Shown here: in pieces, positions 16,648 to 25,937 of the stretch | How positions within the stretch are numbered: position 1 is the first letter of the stretch | Layout of the letters: every line of letters begins with the position of its first letter | Origin: JAFAFN01 sp963707555 | GTDB taxonomy: Bacteria; Actinomycetota; Acidimicrobiia; Acidimicrobiales; Microtrichaceae | NCBI GenBank assembly: GCA_963707555.1 | Contig: CAVPQM010000014.1 | Span: 248,001 to 312,000, forward strand | Length of the DNA: 64,000 bases | Direction of reading: 5' to 3' | The notes under the pieces: generated by a model | What the model saw: the letters and a program-made list of their open reading frames with translations, nothing else | Told to the model about the DNA's origin: nothing | The model's database searches: none | Program-made: the position numbers and the translations under genes

Positions 16648-17808
16648 GTGACCGAAGAACTCAGGCTGTTCAGCGTCGACGACCACATCATCGAGCACGC
16701 GACCGTGTGGACCGATCGGATGCCGGCGAAGTACCGCGACGTCGCACCCCGGGTGATCGAGGAGGACGGGCGCGAGTACTGGGTGTACGAGGACAAGCGC
16801 GGCGAGACGATGGGGCTCAACGCCGTCGCGGGCAAGCCGCGCGACCAGATCAACCCCGAGCCCACGCGCTTCTCGGACATGATCCCCGGCTGCTACGACC
16901 CCAAGCAGCGAGCCAAGGACATGCTGCAGGACGGCATCTATGCGAGCGTGCTCTTCCCGACGTTGCCGCGCTTCTCGGGGACTCTCTTCCTGACCTTCGA
17001 CGACAAGGAGCTCGCGCTCCTCTGCGTGAAGGCCTACAACGACTTCATGATGGACGAGTGGTGCCCTGCGGGCCCCGACGGCATGTTCGTGCCGACGATC
17101 ATCGTGCCGCTGTGGGACCCGACGGCCGCGGCCGCGGAGATCCACCGCTGCGCCGACAAGGGCGCCCGGGCGCTCTCGTTCCCGGAGAACACCGTGCCCC
17201 TCGGCTTGCCCTCGTACTGGACCGACCACTGGAACCCGGTGTGGCAGGCGTGCCAGGACCGCGACATCGTGCTGTGCCTGCACATCGGCACCAGCGGCGA
17301 GTTGCTCAAGCCCTCGCCGGATGCGCCCGACATGCTGCGGTTCTCGATCCTGCAGGTCGGCTCCATCATGTCGTCGGTCAACCTGATGACCTCGCCCGTG
17401 TGCCGCAACTACCCGGGGCTCAAGTTCGTGTTCTCCGAGGGCGGCATCGGATGGGTGCCCAACGCACTCGAGCGTGCCGACCGGATGTGGGAGCGGCACG
17501 CCGGCTACTCCGGTCTCGACGAGACCCTCCCGTCGGAGATCTTCCGCCGCAACATGTACCTCTGCATGATCGAGGAGCCGATCTGCCTGAAGTACCGCCA
17601 CGACATCGGCATCGACAAGATCATGTGGGAGTGCGACTACCCCCACACCGACACGGTGTGGCCCGAGAGCCAGGCGAGCGCCCGCGAGGTGTTCGACCAG
17701 GCCCAGGTGCCCGACGACGAGATCGAGCTGATCGCGCACGGCAACGCCGAGCGCGTCTTCGACTGGAAGATGACCGACCCCTCGGCCGCGGCGGTGTTCG
17801 GGCGCTGA
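16648..17808 (+). CDS. Amidohydrolase-family metal-dependent hydrolase (amidohydrolase 2 type)
   Basis: A 386-residue TIM-barrel amidohydrolase. The N-terminal metal motif is FSVDDHIIEHATVW (Asp-x-His variant), HIGTSGELLKPSP follows in mid-protein, FSEGGIGWVPNALERADRMW later, and the terminal metal Asp is in MWECDYPHTDTVWPES. The amidohydrolase-2 group includes decarboxylases and C-C hydrolases of aromatic and alicyclic acids. The substrate here is unknown. GTG 16648 follows an AGAGGAG ribosome-binding site. It is divergent from an acyl-CoA dehydrogenase and followed by two tiny metal-site proteins. Confidence 0.88.
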   Translation: MTEELRLFSVDDHIIEHATVWTDRMPAKYRDVAPRVIEEDGREYWVYEDKRGETMGLNAVAGKPRDQINPEPTRFSDMIPGCYDPKQRAKDMLQDGIYASVLFPTLPRFSGTLFLTFDDKELALLCVKAYNDFMMDEWCPAGPDGMFVPTIIVPLWDPTAAAAEIHRCADKGARALSFPENTVPLGLPSYWTDHWNPVWQACQDRDIVLCLHIGTSGELLKPSPDAPDMLRFSILQVGSIMSSVNLMTSPVCRNYPGLKFVFSEGGIGWVPNALERADRMWERHAGYSGLDETLPSEIFRRNMYLCMIEEPICLKYRHDIGIDKIMWECDYPHTDTVWPESQASAREVFDQAQVPDDEIELIAHGNAERVFDWKMTDPSAAAVFGR

Positions 17809-17823
17809 GCCCGACGGCGCCGG

Positions 17824-17869
17824 GGGCGCTCCGTCGTCCGGCAGCAGGGTTTCGGACGGAGGAGCGCCC
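17824..17869 (+). terminator. Hairpin after the amidohydrolase gene
   Basis: Perfect 9-bp arms GGGCGCTCC and GGAGCGCCC begin 15 nt after the stop, with a long partly pairing loop (GTC and GAC next to the arms also pair). It is probably a terminator insulating the small genes, which have their own promoter at 17887. Confidence 0.5.
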
Positions 17870-17886
17870 GTCGAGAAGGGAAGTCG

Positions 17887-17915
17887 TTGACGAATTCGCG
17901 CGAAGGCGCTAAATT
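17887..17915 (+). promoter_or_regulatory. Sigma-70-like promoter for the desulforedoxin-like pair
   Basis: TTGACG (17887-17892), exact 17-nt spacer, TAAATT (17910-17915). Transcription would start about 7 nt later, only a few nt before ATG 17926, so the mRNA is leaderless or nearly so. The extended -35 (CGTTGACGAATT) matches the element at 691 almost completely. Confidence 0.6.
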
Positions 17916-17925
17916 CGCTAACGAT

Positions 17926-18075
17926 ATGGATGCCAAGAACCAAGTCGGGAAGCGCTACCGGTGCGAGCACTGCAGTTCGCAGATCATCTGCGTGAAGCCC
18001 GGAAGCGGAACGTTCCACTGCCACGGTCGGCCGATGGTCCTCGAGGACTCCAAGCCGTTGCCGTCGTCGGACTGA
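17926..18075 (+). CDS. Desulforedoxin-like small metal-site protein, one Cys replaced by His
   Basis: A 49-residue protein. The core GKRYRCEHCSSQIICVKPG...FHCHGRPMVL matches the desulforedoxin / desulfoferrodoxin N-terminal fold, where a C-x-x-C pair and a later C-C pair bind one metal in a Cys4 site. Here the second pair is Cys-His (CHG), so the site would be Cys3His or the extra internal Cys may substitute. The start is chosen by the promoter 11 nt upstream. A second family member follows 13 nt later. Confidence 0.72.
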   Translation: MDAKNQVGKRYRCEHCSSQIICVKPGSGTFHCHGRPMVLEDSKPLPSSD

Positions 18076-18088
18076 GGAGGATCGAACG

Positions 18089-18235
18089 ATGACCATGACC
18101 CCGGGCACCCGGATGAAGTGCGCAGAGTGCGGTTCCGAAGCGATCGTGCTCCGAGGTGAGGCCCCGGAGCTGACGTGCTGCGACGGTGCCCTCGAGGAGA
18201 TCTTCTCACCCGACCGTCCCGCTGCGGACGCCTGA
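18089..18235 (+). CDS. Desulforedoxin-like small metal-site protein, Cys4 complete
   Basis: A 48-residue protein with a strong ribosome-binding site (GAGGAGG, 8 nt before ATG). The core RMKCAECGSEAIVLRGEAPELTCCDGALEEI has both cysteine pairs of a desulforedoxin-type Fe or Zn site. It is a paralogue of the preceding 49-residue protein and almost certainly co-transcribed with it. Family members are electron carriers or structural metal modules. Whether it serves the upstream amidohydrolase is unknown. Confidence 0.72.
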   Translation: MTMTPGTRMKCAECGSEAIVLRGEAPELTCCDGALEEIFSPDRPAADA

Positions 18236-18363
18236 GCCGCGGGTGTTCTGAACTTCGGCCTCTCTGAAGTGCGGGCGTTCCGAACTCGGCCCGTTTCCTC
18301 GACCTGGCCCGCATCGGCATCGTCCAACTCGATCGTCGACATGAGGTCCCCTCCGGCGAATCC

Positions 18364-18413
18364 CCGACGGCCGGCGGCTCGGCCGTCGGCGGTGATCGGG
18401 CCACCGCCCGATC
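18364..18413. terminator. Two tandem perfect hairpins between convergent genes
   Basis: CCGACGGCCG-N6-CGGCCGTCGG (18364-18389, 10-bp stem) is followed four nt later by GATCGGGC-CACC-GCCCGATC (18394-18413, 8-bp stem). They lie between the small-protein pair and the end of the minus-strand gene at 18471, so a bidirectional terminator is the simplest reading. Confidence 0.55.
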
Positions 18414-18470
18414 CTGACGTCCTTCGCACAGCAAGTCTCCGGTCGCTGCAGCCTGGGCGGAGTCAGCTGC

Positions 18471-18785
18471 TCACCGAGCGGGCAGCGCGGACGCCGACGG
18501 GTCGAAGACCTGTATGTCCGAGACCTGGTCGCCGAGTCGGAGCGCCACTGCTGCACCCAGCTCGGCGCCTTCGTCCCAGCGTCGGGAATCGACGACCTGC
18601 TCCACCAGGGCACGAGTCGATCGCGGGAGTCGGGCGAGTGTCGGGAGTGACAGGATGGCTGCGCTCGTCGTCGCCCCGCCCGCCTTCAGGCGGATGACGT
18701 CGGCGGCGACCGCGTCGAGCGTCGCCTGTCGGTCCAGGGTCGCTGGACCGGCGCGGACCCTCACGTCGGACCTGCCGCGTAGCAT
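18471..18785 (-). CDS. Uncharacterised small protein
   Basis: About 104 residues if started at ATG 18785 (GTG 18764 also possible). The sequence looks like a real protein, not a shadow: LDRQATLDAVAADVIRLKAG, then LPTLARLPRSTRALVEQVVDS and a C-terminus LGDQVSDIQVFDPSASALPAR, with sensible hydrophobic periodicity. No family is recognised. It is head-to-head with the gene at 18792, with only 6 nt between starts if 18785 is right, which makes the shorter start attractive. Confidence 0.5.
   Translation of the reverse strand: MLRGRSDVRVRAGPATLDRQATLDAVAADVIRLKAGGATTSAAILSLPTLARLPRSTRALVEQVVDSRRWDEGAELGAAVALRLGDQVSDIQVFDPSASALPAR
18780..18785 (+). promoter_or_regulatory. -10 box of a leaderless promoter (TAGCAT)
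   Basis: TAGCAT followed by exactly 6 nt and ATG 18792, the same TANNNT-N6-start arrangement seen at 25926, 30074-30079 (minus), 54177 and 55249. The transcript would begin at or within a base or two of the start codon. Confidence 0.45.
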
Positions 18786-18791
18786 CGGTCC

Positions 18792-19280
18792 ATGTCGATC
18801 CAGCTGCTGCCCACGCCCGCTCCGCCCGGCGATGTGCCCACCGATCCGGTGGCGGTGACCGAGGCGTTCCTGGCGGCGCTCGCGGACTCCGACGTCGACG
18901 CGGCGATCGACTTCCTGTCGGCCGACGTGCACTACGTGAACGTCGGCTTCCCGGCGATCGACGGCGCTCGACGAGTCCGACGGGCCTTCCAAGGGCTCAC
19001 ACGGCCCGACGTCGGGTTCGAGGTGTACCTGCACGCGATCTCGGCCGATGGCCCGGTGGTGCTGACCGAACGCACCGACGTCATCCGGCTCGGGCCCGTC
19101 CGACTCCAGTTCTGGGTCATGGGCCGCTTCGACGTGCACGACGGACGCATCACGCTGTGGCGCGACGGCTTCGACCTGGCCGACATGGCCAAGGCCACCG
19201 CCCGTGGGCTGCTCGGCGCGTTCATCCCGGCGCTGCGGCCGACGCCGCCGACCAGCCTGGCCGACGCGCCCGGACGCTGA
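18792..19280 (+). CDS. Limonene-1,2-epoxide hydrolase-like protein (NTF2 fold)
   Basis: A 162-residue NTF2-like protein with the full active-site set of limonene-1,2-epoxide hydrolases: Tyr48 and Asn50 (HYVNVGFP), the Arg-x-Asp pair R94/D96 (LTERTDVI) and the second Asp D125 (ITLWRDGFD). These correspond to Tyr53, Asn55, Arg99, Asp101 and Asp132 of the Rhodococcus enzyme. It would add water to an epoxide through a one-step Asp/Arg/Asp mechanism. Start ATG 18792 is supported by the leaderless promoter. Mycobacterial relatives (EphG) act on bulkier epoxides, so limonene itself is not implied. Confidence 0.82.
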   Translation: MSIQLLPTPAPPGDVPTDPVAVTEAFLAALADSDVDAAIDFLSADVHYVNVGFPAIDGARRVRRAFQGLTRPDVGFEVYLHAISADGPVVLTERTDVIRLGPVRLQFWVMGRFDVHDGRITLWRDGFDLADMAKATARGLLGAFIPALRPTPPTSLADAPGR

Positions 19281-19301
19281 ACGACACCACCGGAGGACCG
19301 C

Positions 19302-19862
19302 ATGGCATCGCTCATCTACACGGCGCTCGCGTCGCTCGACGGGTACATCGAGGACGACGAGGGGAGCTTCGACTTCGCCTTCCCCGACGCCGAGGTGCAC
19401 GCCGTCCGCGAACGAGCTCGAGGCGACGATCGAGCACGCACCTGTACGGACGTCGCATGTACGAGACGATGGCGGTCTGGCAGGACATGGTCGACGAGCC
19501 CGGGGTGTCGCCGGAGGAGGTCGAGTACGGCAGCGATCTGGCGCGACCTCGACAAGGTCGTGTTCTCGACCACGCTCGACGAGGTCTGGACACCCCGCAC
19601 CGAACTGCTCCGCGAGTTCGACCCCGTGGCGCTGCGCGCTCGGTCGACGCAGCCGACGAGGACGTCAGCATCAGCGGACCCGGTCTGGCCCAGCACGCGT
19701 TCCGGGCCGGCCTGGTCGACGACGTGCACCTGTTCCTGTTCCCGGTCGATCGTCGGCGGCGGCAAGCCCGGCCTGCCGCGCGACGTCCGGCTCGACCTGG
19801 AGCTCGTCGACGAACGGCGCTTCGACAACGGCGTGGTCCACCTGCACCTCCGCACCCCTTGA
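19302..19862 (+). pseudogene. RibD C-terminal / dihydrofolate-reductase-like gene broken by five frame changes
   Basis: Pieces of one DHFR-like protein lie in order but in changing frames: LIYTALASLDGYIEDDEG, NELEATIEH, YGRRMYETMAVWQDM, WRDLDKVVFSTTLDEVW, GLAQHAFRAGLVDDVHLFLFPV, IVGGGKPGLPRDVRLDLELVDERRF. Shifts are needed near 19405, 19440, 19533, 19640 and 19747, and four of the five are explained by one extra base. The repaired protein has ~185 residues, normal for the family. Codon bias persists in every fragment, so either the gene died very recently or the local sequence contains indel errors. Confidence 0.82.
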
Positions 19863-19890
19863 GTGCCACCGGCCGCATCAGCTGACGCGG

Positions 19891-20364
19891 TCATCGGGGC
19901 AGCGGGAGACGCAGGTCCAACCAGTCGTCGTCGGCCGCGAACCCCGCGGACTCGTAGAGGGGCCGCCCGTCGGGGGTGGTGAAGAGCAGCAGCCGGCGCA
20001 CGCCGAGCTCGTCGGCCCCGGCGACGCAGGCATCGAGCAGCAGCCGTCCGACGCCTTCTCCGCGCTCGGTCGGGTCGACGAACATGTTGATGACGTAGCC
20101 GTCGGTCGAGCGGGGGTCCTCGGGCATCGGTGCCATGTCGAGCAGCAGCATCGAGACCACGCCGACCGGTTCGCCGCCGTCCGGCACCGCGAGCCACGAC
20201 CGCATCGTGCCGGCCTGCTGTCGCCGAGCGACGAAGTCGCGTGTGCGGCCGGCGAAGTCGGGTGGCAGCTCGTCGGGGGAGAGGCCGCGGTGCTCGGCCA
20301 TGAAGCGGAGCCGCAGGGCGCAGACGGCATCGAGGTCATCGCTACGAGCAGCACGCACACGCAT
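19891..20364 (-). CDS. GNAT-family N-acetyltransferase
   Basis: A 157-residue GNAT: VRAARSDDLDAVCALRLRFM at the N-terminus, motif A in INMFVDPTERGEGVGRLLLDA (acetyl-CoA pyrophosphate loop R-x-x-G-x-G) and LYESAGF at the C-terminus. It transfers an acetyl group from acetyl-CoA to an amine; the substrate is unknown. ATG 20364 is chosen because upstream in-frame sequence is not protein-like. The 180 nt up to the divergent molybdoenzyme gene at 20545 holds both promoters but no clear boxes. Confidence 0.85.
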   Translation of the reverse strand: MRVRAARSDDLDAVCALRLRFMAEHRGLSPDELPPDFAGRTRDFVARRQQAGTMRSWLAVPDGGEPVGVVSMLLLDMAPMPEDPRSTDGYVINMFVDPTERGEGVGRLLLDACVAGADELGVRRLLLFTTPDGRPLYESAGFAADDDWLDLRLPLPR

Positions 20365-20544
20365 GGGAGGAGTCTGCGCGACGATCAGGCGACGCGCCGC
20401 ACGAGTTCCGGAGATCCGTTCGCTCGTGGTGCAGGAACAGCAGCACCGAGGCGCATCGAGGCATCGGTGGGGCGTCGTTTGCGACGCTGACCAAGGAAAC
20501 GGGGTCATGCGGCCTCGGTAGCCTCGGGGGTGAACAGGAGTCCC

Positions 20545-22831
<2,287 letters not shown>

Positions 22832-22854
<23 letters not shown>

Positions 22855-23560
22855 AGAGGTGGTGCAGTCGCCGCAGGTCGTCCTCGGTGATGTCCACGAA
22901 CGAGTCGAGGCTGCGCAGGGCGTCGAGCACGTCGTCGTGTGAGAGCTCGTCCTCGTCGGAGGTGTCGATGGTCCTGACACGCCCGAGGTGGACCGGGTAG
23001 CGACGCCAGCGGAAGGCGTAGTTGAACAGGATCGCCACGAGCACGATCGTCACGGCGTTCACGAGCACCGGGTGCCAGACGAACCCGACGCCCAGGTCGG
23101 TGATCGCCGGTCCGCCGACGACCGCCGTGAGCGCCGTGGCGCCACCCGGCGGGTGGATCGCCTTGCACTGGTGCATGGCCAGGATCGTCACGCCGACGGC
23201 CACGCCTGCGGCGAGCGGGGTGGTGCCGATCAGCTGGGCGCACGCGACGCCGATCAGTGCGCCGCCGACGTGACCGGCGAGCACCGGCCACGGCTGGGAG
23301 AGCTGGCCGTGGGGCACGGCGAAGAGCAGCACCGCGCTCGCTCCCATCGAGGCGATCAGTGCAGCGGATCCCTCGAGGCCCAGCGCGTGGTCGCAGATGA
23401 GGATCACCAGGAAGATCGACAGCGCGCCGCCGAGGCCCGAGACGAGCTTCTCGGTGGGGCTGACCTCGTCGATCTCGATGCCGAGCCAGTCGCCGAGCCC
23501 CCGGAGGCGAGCGGACGGCCTGGTGGACGAGCCATCGGACGTGGACCTGGAGGAGAACAT
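22832..23560 (-). CDS. HPP-family integral membrane protein
   Basis: A 242-residue protein with about four hydrophobic segments (residues ~40-160) containing the family motif AIHPPGGATALTAV, the His-Pro-Pro that names the family. HPP proteins include chloroplast nitrite transporters. The cytosolic C-terminus (HDDVLDALRSLDSFVDITEDDLRRLHHLF) looks like an acidic regulatory tail. It is divergent from two truncated globin genes, so a role in nitrite or NO handling is a reasonable inference. ATG 23560. Confidence 0.85.
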
Positions 23561-23605
23561 GGCGGGTCGGCCTCTGGGTGTCGGGGTTCACAGCGCCGAC
23601 CCGTG

Positions 23606-23618
23606 GCCCGAATCGGGC
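23606..23618. promoter_or_regulatory. Inverted repeat in the HPP/globin divergent promoter region
   Basis: GCCCGA-A-TCGGGC is a perfect 6-bp inverted repeat in the 101-nt gap between HPP and the first globin. It is followed by the AT-rich stretch ATACTTCTATCAT, which could hold -10 elements for either direction. A regulator site is possible, but no known consensus is matched. Confidence 0.35.
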
Positions 23619-23661
23619 TGATACTTCTATCATGCGGTGTGGAAAAGAGGGGAACCCGCCC

Positions 23662-24123
23662 ATGACGATCGAGACCAGGCTCACGTCGCTGCCGACCCGC
23701 CGCCGGCCGCCCGGCGCGGAGGACGGACCCGACCTCGACACCCCCGAGCAGATCGCCGAGATGGTGCGGACCTTCTACGCGACCGTCTCGGACGACGACC
23801 TGCTCGGGCCGGTGTTCAACGACGTCGCCCGGGTGGACTGGGACCTCCACCTGCCCAAGCTCGCCGCCTTCTGGAACCGTGCGCTGCTGGGGATCGAGGG
23901 CTACCAGGGCAACCCGTTCCGCGTGCACGCGTCGGTCAACGCCCGCAAGCCGTTCCGTCAGGAGCACTTCGACCGGTGGCTCGAGCTGTTCCGGGCCAAC
24001 CTGGCGCGGCGATGGAGCGGGCCGAACGTGGAACGTGCGCTCGCGCTGGCCGACCGCGTCGCCGAGGTGCACGCCGGTCAGCTCGTCGCCGCGGCAGACA
24101 GCGAGCACCCGCCGCATGCGTGA
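23662..24123 (+). CDS. Group III truncated hemoglobin
   Basis: A 153-residue globin of the trHbP (group III) type. The distal His is in DLHLPKLAAFW (H63), with the adjacent H-x-P-K-L...FW signature. The proximal haem ligand is H102 in QEHFDRWLELF, and a Trp follows in the RRWSGP helix. Such proteins bind O2 and NO and take part in nitrosative-stress protection or redox reactions. ATG 23662 is preferred; ATG 23632 is in frame but upstream of the family fold. It overlaps the next globin by 8 nt. Confidence 0.88.
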   Translation: MTIETRLTSLPTRRRPPGAEDGPDLDTPEQIAEMVRTFYATVSDDDLLGPVFNDVARVDWDLHLPKLAAFWNRALLGIEGYQGNPFRVHASVNARKPFRQEHFDRWLELFRANLARRWSGPNVERALALADRVAEVHAGQLVAAADSEHPPHA

Positions 24124-24592
24124 GCGAGCGTTCGGCCCCCCGTCGCACGACATCGACAGCGTGACCGACGTGCACGACCTGGTCGTCGAGTTCTACCGAG
24201 AGGTCGTCTTCGACGACCTGCTCGAGCCGGTCTTCGGTGAGGTGGCCGAGGTCGACTGGGCCGAGCACATCCCGAAGCTGATCGACTACTGGTCGCGGAT
24301 CCTGCTCGACATCCCGGGTGCCCCGGGCCCGGTCATGCAGGTCCATCGTGACCTGCACACGAAGTCGTCGATCACGCCCGACCTGTGCGACCGGTGGTTC
24401 ACGCTCTGGAGCGAGTGCGTCGCTCAGCGATGGGCCGGACCGGTCGCGGACCGTGCGGTCTCGCACGCGGCGTCGCTGATGTCGGGCATGGCGAAGCACC
24501 TCTTCGGCTGCGTCTGGGAGCGGCCCGCGGTCGCGTCCCACGACCCGGGGCGATCCGGTGTCGTGGCGCCGGCGGCGCTGGGCACCCGATGA
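24116..24592 (+). CDS. Group III truncated-hemoglobin paralogue lacking the proximal His
   Basis: A 158-residue tandem duplicate of the preceding globin. It keeps the distal signature (WAEHIPKLIDYW, H51) and the C-terminal helices. In the gap-free alignment of the F-helix, EHFDRW of the first protein corresponds to DLCDRW here, so the proximal haem ligand is Leu90 with Cys91 next to it. Either haem is not bound, is bound through Cys91 or the distal His, or the subunit works as a partner of the first globin. It overlaps the next small gene by 4 nt. Confidence 0.85.
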   Translation: MRERAFGPPSHDIDSVTDVHDLVVEFYREVVFDDLLEPVFGEVAEVDWAEHIPKLIDYWSRILLDIPGAPGPVMQVHRDLHTKSSITPDLCDRWFTLWSECVAQRWAGPVADRAVSHAASLMSGMAKHLFGCVWERPAVASHDPGRSGVVAPAALGTR

Positions 24593-24771
24593 CGACCGAC
24601 GACGCGCCCGACACGCCTCGCACCCCGGCGCCGGGCTCGATCGGCGAGCAGCGCGCGCGGCGCACACCCGAATCGGGCCCGACACACCCCAAGTTGGCGG
24701 CGACGCTGCTGATGGTCGGCATCGTCGTGCTGCTCGTGGCCATCGCCGCAGCGCCGCTGCTCGGACGCTGA
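24589..24771 (+). CDS. Small single-pass membrane protein
   Basis: A 60-residue protein: a charged, Pro-rich N-terminal half and one C-terminal transmembrane helix (KLAATLLMVGIVVLLVAIAAAPLL). ATG overlaps the stop of the second globin (ATGA), so it belongs to the globin operon. No family is recognised. It might anchor or assist the globins at the membrane (inference). Confidence 0.72.
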   Translation: MTTDDAPDTPRTPAPGSIGEQRARRTPESGPTHPKLAATLLMVGIVVLLVAIAAAPLLGR

Positions 24772-24801
24772 CGTAGCTCGACCCTCAGCGGTTCGACGCC
24801 C

Positions 24802-25905
24802 TCAGCCGGCCAACGCTGCGAACGTCCGGTCGGTCACCTCGTCGAAGCGCGCGGCCACCGTCTCGATCCACTCCGGTGCGTCGTCGGCGAACGCCGCACG
24901 CACCGCGGCGCGCACGTCGGCGGCAGACGGGGCGGTGGGGTCGCCGTGGGCGTGCAGCCAGGCATCGGCACGCAGCGCGTTCACGACGCTGATGGAGTCG
25001 ACCGTGCCGTACTCGAGCGCGACGGCGGTCAGCTCGACACCCGGCAGGTGGTCCGGTGCGGCGGCGAGCCAGTCGCCGACGAGCTTCGCCGACACGCTGT
25101 CGCCGTCGACCATCGAGGTGACCGCTCCCCACCAGCGGGTGGCCCGGTCGTGGCCGGGGCTGCCGGCCGGTTCGCTGCTGATCAGCTCGCCATGGCCCCA
25201 CGGCCCCAGGCCGGTGTGCAGGTCGATGATCGCCACACGCTGCGCGCCGCCGAGACCGCCGCGCCACCAGTCCCGGAGCCAACGGTGCGACCACGACGGT
25301 CCGTCGCCGCCGTAGAACACGCCGTCGGGATGGCTGAACTGGCCGCCGCTGACGGCCTCCTGGAACTCCTCGAAGGGAACCTCGGCGAGCCGCTCGAACA
25401 GCGCGGCGTCCGCCGCTGCGACGGTCTCGTCGTTCCACACCTCGGGGACGAGCAGCGCCGCGATGTCGTCGTAGCCGGGGCGCTCCGGCGGGGTCCGGCT
25501 CCAGTCGATGAAGTTCCGGTTGAGGTCGACGTTGTGCTCGTCGGTGCGCCGCACCCAGGAGAAGCCGAACGGGTTCAGCGCGTGGACCAGGACCACCCGG
25601 ACGTGCTCGGGGCGATCACCCGAGCGGTGCCGGAGCCAGTGCGACTGCAGCGCAGAACCGCAGTAGCCCTCGACGCCGTGGGTGCCCGACACGATCATGA
25701 CGACGTCGGCCGCGTCGGGCGGGCCGAGCTCGGCGACGTCGACCGCGAGCTGCTCGCCCTCCCGCCCCTGCAGCGGATGCACGACATGGCCGACGCGGGC
25801 GCCCGCTGCGTCGCAGGCCGAGAGGAACTCCACTCTCGCCGCGGCATAGGAGGGCTGCAGGCGGGGAGCGGTGTGCGGCGAAGGTCGTGGGCGTTCTGCG
25901 GTCAC
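24802..25905 (-). CDS. DUF2817-family (M14-like zinc carboxypeptidase) protein
   Basis: A 367-residue protein of the DUF2817 family, related to M14 carboxypeptidases/AstE. The zinc motif is SGTHGVEGYCGSALQ (His-x-x-Glu). Other conserved pieces are HALNPFGFSWVRRTDEHNVDLNRNF and the third His in IIDLHTGLGPWG. It probably hydrolyses an amide or peptide bond in the cytosol; the substrate is unknown. GTG 25905 is chosen because it sits 8 nt after TAGCGT (leaderless pattern), while the upstream in-frame ATG falls inside the divergent gene. Confidence 0.85.
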   Translation of the reverse strand: MTAERPRPSPHTAPRLQPSYAAARVEFLSACDAAGARVGHVVHPLQGREGEQLAVDVAELGPPDAADVVMIVSGTHGVEGYCGSALQSHWLRHRSGDRPEHVRVVLVHALNPFGFSWVRRTDEHNVDLNRNFIDWSRTPPERPGYDDIAALLVPEVWNDETVAAADAALFERLAEVPFEEFQEAVSGGQFSHPDGVFYGGDGPSWSHRWLRDWWRGGLGGAQRVAIIDLHTGLGPWGHGELISSEPAGSPGHDRATRWWGAVTSMVDGDSVSAKLVGDWLAAAPDHLPGVELTAVALEYGTVDSISVVNALRADAWLHAHGDPTAPSAADVRAAVRAAFADDAPEWIETVAARFDEVTDRTFAALAG

Positions 25906-25925
25906 GGGTCGGAACGCTACGTCGG

Positions 25926-25931
25926 TAGGGT
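25926..25931 (+). promoter_or_regulatory. -10 box of a leaderless promoter (TAGGGT)
   Basis: TAGGGT followed by 6 nt (CCGCCC) and ATG 25938. The spacing and sequence match those in front of the gpsA gene at 54177, so the glutaminase mRNA is probably leaderless. Confidence 0.5.
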
Positions 25932-25937
25932 CCGCCC

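Noticed and set aside
18236..18350. Minus-strand start ATG near 18342 with AGGGG upstream, opening a frame across the small-protein genes
   Set aside because: After ~35 plausible codons it turns into antisense of the two desulforedoxin-like genes and loses protein character. The tandem hairpins upstream also argue against it.
23606..23645. NsrR or FNR-type site in the HPP/globin intergenic region
   Set aside because: The inverted repeat GCCCGA-A-TCGGGC and the AT-rich stretch do not match the NsrR or FNR half-sites I know; only a generic regulatory site is claimed.
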